64,000 nucleotides of DNA from Dillenia suffruticosa (taxonomy: Eukaryota; Streptophyta; Magnoliopsida; Dilleniales; Dilleniaceae). The stretch spans positions 19,078,001-19,142,000 of the forward strand of contig JAVTVX010000031.1 in assembly GCA_033439265.1 (NCBI GenBank). Reading direction: 5' to 3'. Shown here in pieces: positions 37,401 to 47,841 of this stretch (position 1 is the first letter of the stretch; every line of letters begins with the position of its first letter). The notes beneath the pieces are model-generated. The model was not told the origin of the DNA. It worked only from the letters and a program-made list of their open reading frames with translations, and made no database searches. A program made the translations under genes and the position numbers.

Positions 37401-38752
37401 TCAGACCCCATTGCTAACAATCGAGACCCTAAGTATCATAGTAAAGTCAAACATATTGATATCGAAAACCGCTCTATGAGAAACATTACCGAGAAGACTA
37501 TTGTGACAACTAAGTACACCTTGATATATAGTATCGTGGCTGATCCCTTCACAAAACCCATTGAGAGAGATTTTTTTGTGAGACAAGGAATCATTGGGTT
37601 TAGGGTATTTTGACACTTCTCACTATGTACTGTTTTTTATACTTATTGAAATATATGACGTGTGTATTATTAAGTCACAAGTTTATTATTTCCTGCACTA
37701 ATTTATTGTCATATATTTTGTAAGATATTGTGATAAAAAAAGTGTCAGGCAGATGTGATCGACTCTCTCATACGAGTGACTACATCTAGTTCTGAGTGAG
37801 CGGAGATGAAACGATTTTTAGTCGTAAGAGACTTTGAGAGTAGCCCTGCTAGAACAAAAGTCGCCCTGATATGTGTTCAGGATGAGATCATCTGCGATAT
37901 GACCGACATGAAAATACCCACATCCATGTTGCCTATAAGTAGTTAGGTTTGAGATCTCAGATATCATCTGCGTTTAGTGATATTGTCTTTGAAACGCTCT
38001 TTCTGAGATCTCTGGGTAAAATCTTACGTGTAGACTGAGTCTCATACCTGTACAATGTTAGAAAAATTTGACATATGTCCTGTAAAATATGGGGGAATAA
38101 TACTGTAGTACGTGTTTCATATCACGTGTGATGAGACGATCATGGGACAGTGGGAGTTATTACTTAAGACGATAATGTGATCATGATCCCCATTCCCACT
38201 GTGTGAGACATGAGATCCATTTGATGGGATCTCATGTATCCTTATTACTTTCGGCTATTTTTAGAAGTTTTGGTTTAGTGTTGCTACTTTAGTCTGTTTA
38301 CCTATGACCCGAAAGATAAATTGAGGTCTAAGGGACAGATTTAGGAAAGCAGCTGAATTGAAACTAATAGATTCAAGTTTGGGAAAAGGAAAACCAATAG
38401 ATATTATATCATTGTGTTGTTTTCACAAGTCGACCTGTTCTATTAATTCATGTTGGGATTTAAATATAATGGTGAATACATAGTCGAGAAAATGATTGGA
38501 GATCACTTTTGATGAGTAAAGTGGCTCGATGGATGTAATTGCATTAGATTTGGGGTACAACGAGTTATTTTTTATACTAATGGTGACTTCTCGATCATTC
38601 TAACAGGTGTATCGAGAAGTCTTTGTTTGCAGATATACTCGCCAATCGCACGACACTCAATCCTGTATGAAAGTCCAGTACGGTGAAGTGATAGATCGCA
38701 TGAGTTGCAATCTTGTGACGGACGTAAAATGCCCTCGTATGCAAGTGTGAGA
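34409..38752 (+). pseudogene. Copia gag-pol remnant
   Basis: The zinc knuckle CYV-stop-GRLGHFTH-stop-C is at about 34636-34677. A protease-like WIAKSRAINHV follows (34760s). The GAG-pre-integrase block WHNRLEHIGQEMMDRLAASGLL is at about 35130-35195. Integrase pieces are KTLKTDQWHEYLS (35475) and TATYALNRLSLKSA (about 35692-35750). RT pieces are KIKRKVDGLKERYKARLV (36310) and MDVKTTFHNESLDEAIYMEHPS (36480-36545), then MYATKRTRPDVYFAIDMVSRY (37010-37070) and HWRVVKRILRYLKRTADLS. The RNase H tail reads VADPFTKPIERDFF (37530-37575). It is spread over all frames with many stops, so no protein can be made. Confidence 0.88.
38741..38752 (+). promoter_or_regulatory. Polypurine tract of copia fossil
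   Basis: gcaagtgtgaga abuts the 3' LTR TGTTGG. Copia elements usually have AAGTGGGAGA here, so one or two bases have changed. Confidence 0.65.
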
Positions 38753-39226
38753 TGTTGGAAAATGCTCACAAGGGGCATTTTGATAACTTTGGGATAATAA
38801 AGTAACTCTTATTATCCCATTGACCTTTCCATTAATTTCCTATAATCACTCCCTAATTAAGCCAAGGAATCCTAACGTGTGGTGTCCTTTTCTTCCTCAT
38901 GATCGAGAGTTTAGGAAAAATGGAGAAAAAGGTTAGGGTTTCTTGAGACATACATTCTCTTGAGAGAGAATATTATGAGGGTTTAGGAGATTTTTGAGTA
39001 GGAAAATCTCCTTCGTCAAAGGATTCACCGGACTTGAGGATCGAGGTGTTGTGGTAATGTGGTGATGGTTTGATCTCGTGATCACCATTTTGACCGTACA
39101 ATCCGTTCGAGATATTTCGAGCGCGATTGAATTTTGGAGACTGACCTTACACATTAAGGTAACCCGAAAATTCTGATCTTTTTACTACACTTCCGTATGC
39201 GCATGCTATGTCGATTAAATCCAACA
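38753..39226 (+). repeat. 3' LTR of copia fossil
   Basis: 474 bp, TGTTGGAAAATGCTC...ATCCAACA. The short open frames on its minus strand have direct counterparts in the 5' LTR and are not genes. Confidence 0.9.
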
Positions 39227-40625
39227 GCATCAGCACCGGGGCTACACCACACCAAGAAGATCATCTAGAGAGGTTCACCAAGTGGAGGAATATGCTATAG
39301 GAGGGAAGAGTTCTACCGTCGCTGGTCAAAGGGTGGAGTCTGACAAAGTCCCAATACCCATGCCGATGGTTGGGAGCACTTGAAGACTTAGTCCTAACAA
39401 TGATGTTAGGCCGGAGAAGTTGGACTCTTCGCCCTAGAAGAACTAGCGCCCAAACAAGTAGGAATAGGCCCATAAGAAGATGAGCCGAATCGTGGCACAG
39501 GATGCATGTGTTTTGGACTGAATTTGGAATGAGAAGGATCTACCCTTTCTGGGCCTAGAGCAGCCACCCGTTTCCCTTCTGATTCCCCTGCCCAATGTCC
39601 AAAGGATTAGGCCCACGATGTTGGTCCACTAGTGTGAAGGCCTCTGCATGTGGCACCAAGTTTGCCGGGCTGGAGACAAGAGTAGTCGAAGAGTCTTCAC
39701 CATACCAACGTGGATTGGTTTAACTAGATGTGGGGTTGAGTACCCTTAAACATGATCGAGGTTCAACTCTCACTGAGAGTATCGAACCCTCATGTGTATG
39801 GAGCGTTCCCCGTTGGAAGACCCGCCCTCTGAAAGAAGCCACTGCAACGGTCGGTCCGGATTAGTCGGGACGAAACCCCGGATACTGAGCGGTGTCCAAG
39901 ACATGGTACCAAAAAGAAGAGTCTTCACCATCTGCCAATGTCTCTGACCAATCAAAATGATTGCACAGATGATGAATAGCTGGAATCTCCTCCTTTGTTT
40001 TTGCCGAACTTGCATCCAAGGCCCAAATCCCGTCTCTGCTTCAAGAACTCCTTCTTCTGGACAAATAGAGAGGCCAGTACTAGAGCCCACTGGAACTAAG
40101 GACTCGTCGGATTGGAAGACTCTTCACACCATCTCAACACTATTCCTTTGAGTGAACCACTCGACCACAACCAAAGCAAATCAAATGAAGTCCCTTATAT
40201 ACCACGTACTTAATCCTTTTTCGAATCTGGATTTGGGAACCAGAGCCTTCGACATATCAATCTCGATACAAATCCCAGTGTATTTGCCATGGGAGGCTAT
40301 TGTCGTATTGATGCCAATCTGTAGAGGGCGACTAATTGTTTGGCAATGCTATATAGCACCTCTTCGTTGAACAACTCAATTGGCAACTTAGGAAGATAAA
40401 CACAAAATGTCGTATTTTGATCGTAGATTCCAAAGGAACGAACCATCAGCAAAGATCCCCTTGTTGACCTAATTGTCTTTCGATCATCGGAGTCCCCTCA
40501 ATGAGTCAACCTTGATAGGGTTTTTGCAGGTTTCTCACCAGTGAAGATCCAGCGGACAGATCGACACCGGATCCCCTTTCGAGTAGAAAGAGCTATTATT
40601 TATGGAGTCAAAAATCGACTCCAAC
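39227..40625 (-). pseudogene. LINE ORF1 remnant (nucleic-acid-binding, DUF4283-like and CCHC knuckle)
   Basis: On the minus strand from about 40540 it reads as a decayed DUF4283-type domain (LPKLPIELFNEEVLYSIAKQL near 40400-40340; GICIEIDMSKALVPKS near 40295-40230). A CCHC knuckle follows, CFGCGRVVHSKE-stop-C (40177-40140). Downstream, to 39227, it is Pro/Ser-rich with stops. It is the 5' part of the LINE whose other pieces are at 33.6-33.9 and 11.4-14.6 kb. L1-type elements encode such an RNA-binding ORF1. Confidence 0.75.
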
Positions 40626-40627
40626 GG

Positions 40628-40965
40628 TGTATATGTATTCCCATCACATGAAAGCAACCAAGTAGAAGGAAGCTGACCAAGTGCGCATATTTTTGAAATT
40701 TAGGATCTGTCCAACTTGGCGACATCGTTTATTTCTTCTCTTAAAATTTCATATTCACTTGATTGTAACATTACTAAGTCCATGACTTTAATGAGGAGAA
40801 AAGTATACAAATATTATGATGGCGTGCTACCGTTGAGACGCTTATCTGTGAGAGAGAAAGGAACAAGTCACTCTTTCTTAAGCGTTCTTAGTGATCAATA
40901 GCAATAAAGATGGACAGATGCACGGAGAGGAAGTGATAGCACGTCTCAACAATATTTTTTAACGA
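40628..40965 (+). repeat. Repeat R, copy 1
   Basis: From gtatatgtattcccatcacatg to agcacgtctcaac. It is about 90% like 43433-43780, and the reverse complement of that sequence is at 59140-59428. It adjoins the 5' end of the LINE. The small open frame 40716-40901 recurs in copy 2 (43521-43724) with indels, so it is not evidence of coding. Confidence 0.8.
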
Positions 40966-41039
40966 TAAAAATTTAAAATAATCAAATATATTATTAATCA
41001 TAAGACAAATAATATAAAAATAAAATTCTAATTAAATAA

Positions 41040-41320
41040 ATAAATAATTTATTAAATATGAAAAAATATATAAATATAAAAAAATATAAGAATTTTTATA
41101 TAAATATTAATTAATTTAATGTGTTGAAAGATTTTAAAAATAAGAAATTTTTTTAAATCAGGAAACCTTAGTATTTGAGAAGTCGATGTGTATTAAAAAA
41201 TGTACGTATATGGGAAAGGCGACGGATATCCTTGGCCTTGGGATCTTGGGGTCTTGGGGTCTTGGGGCGACGAACTCAGCAGTTTGATAAAATATTGTGC
41301 AATCAACGTATGGTCCTAAT
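41040..41320 (+). repeat. Repeat S, copy 1
   Basis: AT-rich (aatttttatataaatattaatta) then ggatatccttggccttgggatcttggggtct and aaaatattgtgcaatcaac. The same order occurs at 44325-44590, and the AT-rich half again at 60541-60770. A short (cttggggt)n minisatellite is at 41241-41267. Confidence 0.7.
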
Positions 41321-41769
41321 ATTAATAGATAATTAATTTAATGAATAAAAATATTAAGTCTTTTAATCAAATTTCGAATTCAAAACTCGAGACTTGAAAA
41401 TTAAAAAAACTATATTAAGAGAGTTCTTTCTAAATTAGACACGATAATATTCGAACCGGATTATATATATTTTTTTATAAAAAAAACTTATATTATCATT
41501 CGGCCATAACATAAAATAAAAAAAAAAAAAGGAGATTCCTATGATACCATAACCAATTTTTTATCTTATGATATTGTAACAAAATAAGTTTTGTTTATTT
41601 CTATTGAATTGTATGTTGGTAAGTTGAATGAGTATGAAAATGGCAAAATTTGAGTGGACATGTATGTTAAATAATCATCTTCTTTAAAGAAATTATCGTC
41701 GGATTAATTGTAATTTCCTCCGAAATATATAAGATAAAAAAAGACAAGAAAAATTTTAAACGTCTTCCG

Positions 41770-42185
41770 AGAATGAAGAAATTTTTGCGTATTATTTTAT
41801 TGTTAATGTTGAGAAAAAACTGAAATGGTTTTCTTGTCGAAGAAAAATAATATTTATAAAAAATGAAAAGATACAATCAATCTTGAACAGGGAAAAAATT
41901 TTTAATTCAAGAGGCACAAATAAAACGGGGCAATTAACATTAACAGACACAACACCCTTTTTTTCAAAATAAAATTTAAAAAGAGATTTTTTATGCATTA
42001 TTTTATTATCACTGATGAGAAAAAATTGAAGTGGTTTTTCGTCAAGGAAAACAATATTTATAGAAAAAGAAAAGTTACGATCAATTATGAAAGGGAAAAA
42101 ACAAATCTTTTTATTCAAGAGGCACAATAAAAAGAGCAATTAACATTAACGGACATAATTTTCTTTTTTCGAAAAATAAAATTAT
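41770..42185 (+). repeat. 206-bp tandem duplication (2 copies)
   Basis: gagaaaaaactgaaatgg at 41811 recurs as gagaaaaaattgaagtgg at 42017. The blocks caatcaat.., ttcaagaggcacaa and gcaattaacattaac follow at the same 206-bp offset. Similarity is about 80%, and the content is AT-rich and non-coding. Confidence 0.75.
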
Positions 42186-43432
42186 GATTGGTTTGAGATA
42201 TTGTAACCTCATTCTATCAAATAAATTTAATTGAATTGATGTTCGGTGAGTTATAAATTCATTAAGATATTTTTTCTTTTTTAACGTGGGACAAAATCCT
42301 ATTCGTTATGAAAATGAGATATTTCCCATGAAAAGAGATGAGAAAATGCCTGATCTAAATTTGAACCTCAAAAGGCCTGAGCCCCACCAAGCCAACCCAA
42401 TCGAAGGAAACGTTTTACCAGAGGACGACTGTATGTGATCTGACATTAATGACAGCAATTTTGTATGTGTTGTCTTGCATGGAAGACTGAAAATTCGTGC
42501 TTTTTACCATTGGGTGCAATCACAAAAACGTGAGGGTCATTCTATCTGTTCAATAACTTGAAAAACAAAATCAAAAAAATTCGTGCATTTTACCATTGGG
42601 TGCTTTTTGTAATTCAGCTTTCTTGTTCATTCTCCAATCTGGATGTACTTTGCTCTTATTTTATGTGCACTGGGTCTCTACCTTTGTGAACTCAAGTGCA
42701 GTGTATTTTCCTTCGTTTTTTTTTTGGGTTACACCAAGCGCAGTGTATTTCAGCTAGATGAGAGTTCTTTTATCATTTTTCTTCAACCAGAGGATGGGTT
42801 GGGTATGGCCGGGCGTTCTGCCACAAAAACAGTACCATCCTAGCCCGAGAATCGATCGGCCCTCCTTGGGCTGAGCAGTTGCATGGAGGCGTGGCATTTG
42901 TTAAGGCGAATAAAGGAATTTTTTTATATTATACCAATCGATATCTGGAATTATATTCTGACTAATTCAATCCGAAACTTACAGTAATCTATTTAAGAAA
43001 CCACATTCATAACATAATCTGTCTTATGTTAAAATCACGAATCGAATTCAGGATCTTAATTTTTAAAATACATATATGATAACATTGAGATTATCAATTT
43101 TACAACAACAATAATAATAACAATAATTTGGATCTTAATTTTAAATTTTAGAATAGACAAATACAAAAATGATAAAAAGAAAAATATATATAGTTAAAAT
43201 TTTTTAAAATAATAGAGAAAATAAACAAAATTAAAAACTTGAAATGTTAAAAGAGGTGATTTAATTTGTTTAAATTTTCCTATATTACTCATTTCTATCG
43301 AAAACTATCTTCTTAACTCAACCCTTAAATATCATATATAGAGACGTGCTGTAATTGCACATATTATTTAATGAATATATAAAGGCGTGTAACTCTCCAA
43401 GGAAAAAAATTATATATATGTATGTCCGTATT
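42186..43432. other. Non-coding AT-rich stretch
   Basis: No gene seen. The region near 42300-42350 (ttatgaaaatgagatatttccc) resembles 11120-11165. At 42590-42840 an open frame of 66 codons has no recognisable motif and no support. Confidence 0.5.
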
Positions 43433-44114
43433 TATGTATGTATTCCCATCACATGAAAGCAACCAACCAGAAGGAAGCTGACCAATTGCACATATTTTTG
43501 AAATTTAAGATCTAGCCAACTTGGCAATGTTGCTTATTTCTTCACTTAAAATCACATATTCACTTGATTGTCACGTTACTGAGCCCATGGCTTTAATGAG
43601 GAGAAAAGTAGACAAGTATCATGATGGTGTGCTACTATTGAGACGCTTACTTGTGAGAGAGAGAGAGATAGACCAAAAACTTGGAACAAGTCATTCTTTG
43701 TTAAGCGTTCTTAATGATCAATAGCAATAAAGATATATATGGATAGAGGCATAGAGAGGAAATGATATCACCTCTCAACCACCACTTTTGCATCTATGCA
43801 GTTGACTGCAGGTCTTCTTGATCTCCAACAGGGGTCCCCTTTTAAGTTTTCTTCATATCCATCCGATACCTATGTTGCAGGATCTCTCAAGAACTATTTT
43901 TGCATTTATGGAGTTGCTTGCAGGTCTTCTTGATCTCCAATAGGAGTCCTCTTTTAAGTCTTCTTCATCTCCATCCTACATCTATGCTGCTATTTTTTCC
44001 ACAACTCTTCCACGGCTCTTACCGTTGTAGTGTCGATGTAGCTTTGGACCATGCTCAAAGAAGAATGATTTGTTTCACAAAACCAGGACTACAACTTTCC
44101 CCTTCTAATCACAA
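43433..44114 (+). repeat. Repeat R, copy 2 (full length)
   Basis: Contains the copy 1 unit and a further segment (caggtcttcttgatctccaa, twice, near 43810 and 43920; catctatgctgctattttttcc; gtcgatgtagctttggacc). The whole unit occurs inverted at 58571-59428. The two arms are about 14.5 kb apart and enclose the receptor-kinase pseudogene with element D. Confidence 0.85.
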
Positions 44115-44324
44115 GCCATCACAGTGGCAATGGCAGCAGCCAAGGTTGCAAGAAAACAAACAAAAGGAAATGAAAACGGAAATGAAATGATATAGGAAAA
44201 TTATACTTTATAAGAATAGTATATATACATACACCCCTAACCCTGCACTAAGTCGGGGAGCATTTTGTGGACTGGGCGAACCCTTTATACTTTATAAGAA
44301 TAAATGCAGGGGAAATGTGGCTAA

Positions 44325-44590
44325 AATCATAAATATAAAAATATAAGAATTTTTGTATAAATATTAATTATTTTATATAAATAATAGAATAATTATATTT
44401 ATGTAAATAATTTAGTGTATTAAAATATTTTGAAAATTATAAATATTTTAAAAATGAAAACCGTTATCGTGAATTAGAATATGTATGTATCTGTGAAGGG
44501 TGACCGATATCCTTGGTCTTGGGGTCTTGGGACAGCGAGTCCAGCAATAAGACAAAATATTGTACATTCAACATACAGTCTAAATGATGA
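44325..44590 (+). repeat. Repeat S, copy 2, upstream of the receptor-kinase pseudogene
   Basis: AT-rich block, then accgatatccttggtcttggggtcttggg and aaaatattgtacattcaac, parallel to 41040-41320. It ends 160 bp before the first exon. A (CT)n plus TATATA tract (44647-44680) lies between. Confidence 0.7.
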
Positions 44591-44647
44591 CCATTCTAAT
44601 TTTGTTGCCCACAACACATTAACAATGTTAATTATCCCGCGTCTAAG

Positions 44648-44680
<33 letters not shown>

Positions 44681-45447
44681 GTATGTGTATATTTATCTTA
44701 TATGTCTTAAACTAAATCTATCAGGAGAGAAAATTAGGAGAAGATCGATCATGGCAAGAGTTTTTGCCCTTTTATTCTATGTTTAGTAGTGGTAGTAATC
44801 TGCTCGAGAGAAAACAGCATGGCTGCAGGCGCCGAAGGCGGACTTGGAGGAGAGTGCGCAGCTGAAGCTCCACATGCTCGTCTTCCTGCTAGCGAGTGTA
44901 AGTATGGCCTCTTATATATTCCAAATCTAGGGAAGCACTTTGGCATGATGTTCACATAGACTAGCTTCTTTCATAAGTGCCAAACACTAAATCTCCTCTC
45001 TTTATTCATTTGTCTCATAAACGAGTGACTTCCATCGATTCAATAACCTTTTTCATGTTTTAATTTTTCTTTTTGATATATAGGAAGATTCTTATTCGAA
45101 ACCTCTAAAGGGAAAGAATACTCTACCTACTGAGTTACAGCTGATTGGCTTTTCAAATATTAATTGAACACTTTTATGATTTTTATTTAATATTTCTTGT
45201 ATATAAAATTTCTAATATGGGTAAATTAGAAAATATTAATAATTTTTAGCATTTTATCTTAGGAAAAAGGAAAAAACTTAAAGGAGGATTGGAAGCTTAT
45301 CTCCATTTTCATTCAATAAAATATGTGTGACAGCCGGATGATTGAGTTACCCCTGCATTTAATCTTATTCATGGATTTAGACTTTTCGAGAAAATTATAA
45401 TGTTATAATTTTCGAGAAAATTATTCATGCATTTATCTTATGTTAAG

Positions 45448-45984
45448 AGAACTGGGGATTCAGCAGCACAGGAGACATCATGGATGATAATGATTTGCTT
45501 AGTTATATAGCAAATACCTCAATATATTCAAACTATAACCTGGAGTTATACAGTACAGCACGCACATATCCCCTTTCGATTACCTACTATGGATTCTGTT
45601 TAGAGTATGGGAATTACAATGTGAACCTCCACTTGGCCGAGATCTTATTTACAGATGACGAAGCATATAGTATTCTTGGAAAACGTATATTTGATATCTA
45701 TATTCAGGCAATCCATTTGTACATGCATACATACAGACATATATATTATTTGCAAGATTTTTGCAATTGGAATAGCTTTACTTTTCAGGGAAAGTTAGTT
45801 GAGAAGGATTTCAATATCAAAGATGAAGCAAATGGAACTGGTATACCGCCCGGAAGACCAGATAATGCAAGCGTTACAGATAATACTCTAGACATTCACT
45901 TGTATTGGGCTGGGAAAGGGACTACGTGTATCCCACGAAGAGGAATATATGGCCCTCTAATATCAGCTATTTCTGTGTGCCATA
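45448..45984 (+). pseudogene. Malectin domain exons of the receptor-kinase pseudogene
   Basis: Reads NWGFSSTGDIMDDND, then YSTARTYPLSITYYGFCLEY, VNLHLAEILFTDD and GKRIFDIYIQ. After an 81-bp intron it reads GKLVEKDFNIKDEANGTG, LDIHLYWAGKGTTCIPRRGI and YGPLISAISV. These are the signature blocks of the plant extracellular malectin domain, thought to bind carbohydrate or cell-wall ligands. The intron starts GC rather than GT and keeps the frame if retained. Confidence 0.9.
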
Positions 45985-46384
45985 GTAAGTTGATTTTACA
46001 AGCCCTTTAGCTGCATATTGTCAATGCTACCTTATAGCATGTATATATGTGCGTAGATTATATCCAATACTCATTTTTTTTCATGCTGACTAGGTTCAGG
46101 GTCTGATTGTGAAGGTGAGGAAGAGAATTTTCCCTCTGTAGTTTACTCTGTGCTCAAGTCCATTATTTGCCTATTCATTTTCTTCTCTGTTTAGTCCCAG
46201 TTCAGGGAAAGAAATCAAAATTTTCAATTGCATTTGGAGTTGGCTGTGCCATGTTATTCCTCACAAATCTAGTATTGGCCGGCATTTGTTGGAAAACTTT
46301 CCAGAATACGAGGGCAGAGGCAAAAGGTAGGGAGTTTATAATATCTGCAAGAAAGATCTTATGACTTTCACCTGCATTATTCAG

Positions 46385-47841
46385 TACACAAGATCTAAGG
46401 TTGAGTTTGTAACAGGTTCTTTTAATCTGAGACAACTAAAAGCTGCCACTAACAATTTTGGTCCCAAAAACAAGATTGGAGAAGGTGGTTTTGGATATGT
46501 ATACAAGGTACTCTACCTGGATATCTTGTTTACGTTTTCCTAGCAAGTGAGAATTGTCTTTAAATGTTCATTAGCACCGATCTTCTTCTATAAAATTTCT
46601 CAAAATGCAGGGACAATTGCCTGCTGGTGCTGTAATTGCGGAAAAGCAGCTCTCTTCGAGATCTAGACAAGGAAATCGTGAGTTTGTGAATGAGATAGGC
46701 ATCATTTCTGGTTTGGAGCACCCAAATCTGGTAAAGCTTCATGGTTGCTGCATGCTAGGAAACCAATTACTCCTGGTTTTTAAGTATATGGAGAACAACT
46801 CACTTGCCCGTGCTCTTTTCGGTAAAAATTTCATTCACTCCTTTCCAAATATTCAGGAGCTGAAGGAGCTAAACAGACATGTCTTGTGTGAATTGGGTAA
46901 CTTACAGGTCCACAAACAAGTGGTATGAGGCTGGATTGGGCAACTACGAAGAGAATATGCTTAGGAATAGCCAGAGTCTGACATTTCTCCATGAAGAGTC
47001 ACCGCTCACGATCATTCATAGGGACATAAAGGCAACAAATGTACTACTTGACGAAGACCTAAATGCCAAAATATCAGATTTTGGATTTGCTAAGCTCAAT
47101 TGATGAAAATACTCACATCAGCACTCGAATTGCTGGAACTGTGTAAGTCATCAATATCCAATACAAACCAGCATAGTTTCAGTTGCTAACCATTCTTCCG
47201 TTTTTCACATTGAAATGCTTTGTTGATCACAAGGATATATGGCTCCAGAATATGCATTATGGGGATATTTGGCTTAAAAAGCAGATGTTTACAGCTTTGG
47301 CATTGTCGCTTTGGAAATAGTCGGTGGAAAGCACCACTCAAGTTTCCGTCCAAATAAGGAATGCATTTGTCTTCTTGATTGGGTAATTTGAATTACAAGT
47401 ATTTCAGGGCATTTTTATTACTATGATTCTCAGCTTAAATGTATTTTCATATTCTGAAATCTAACAGGCATTTATTGCACAAAAGAAAGGAGCATTACTA
47501 GAATTGGTGGATCCAATATTGGGAACCAATTTCAAAGAGGAAGAGAGGATGATCGAAGTTGCACTGCTATGCACAACTGCATCTCCATCGCTGAGACCTG
47601 GTATGTCACAAGCATCAAACATGCTCGAAGGTAAAACTGCTATTGAAGAAGTGATCTCAGAGCCCGGCATATATGGTGATGATTCAAGATTTAAACCCAT
47701 TAGAGAGCATTACATGTTGATGCAAAGCAAGAAGTCAAATCAAGGCAATGCCACCATTCTTTCATCAGAAGAGATCGATTATTCTTCTACATCAGCTCTA
47801 GAACAGCATTCAGTCAATTCGGATAAGAATGAGAATACCAG
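46385..47841 (+). pseudogene. Kinase domain exons of the receptor-kinase pseudogene
   Basis: Shows FNLRQLKAATNNF and the glycine loop IGEGGFGYVYK (46425-46507). GQLPAGAVIAEKQLSSRSRQGNREF keeps the ATP-binding Lys, although the usual VAVK reads IAEK. It continues with [88 protein letters not shown] and LVDPILGTNFKEEERMIEVALLC. Serine/threonine-kinase motifs are present, but two single-base frame changes and one stop prevent a full product. Confidence 0.9.

Larger units (their letters stand above)
33942..39226 (+). mobile_element. Ty1/copia fossil with two LTRs
   Basis: LTRs at 33942-34408 and 38753-39226, both TGTTGGAAAATGC...AACA. The gag-pol remnant lies between them in copia order (gag knuckle, PR, INT, RT, RNase H). 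Flanks acatc (33937-33941) and gcatc (39227-39231) match at 4 of 5 bases, a plausible mutated target duplication. Both flanks are LINE sequence, so it inserted into LINE ORF1. Confidence 0.9.
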
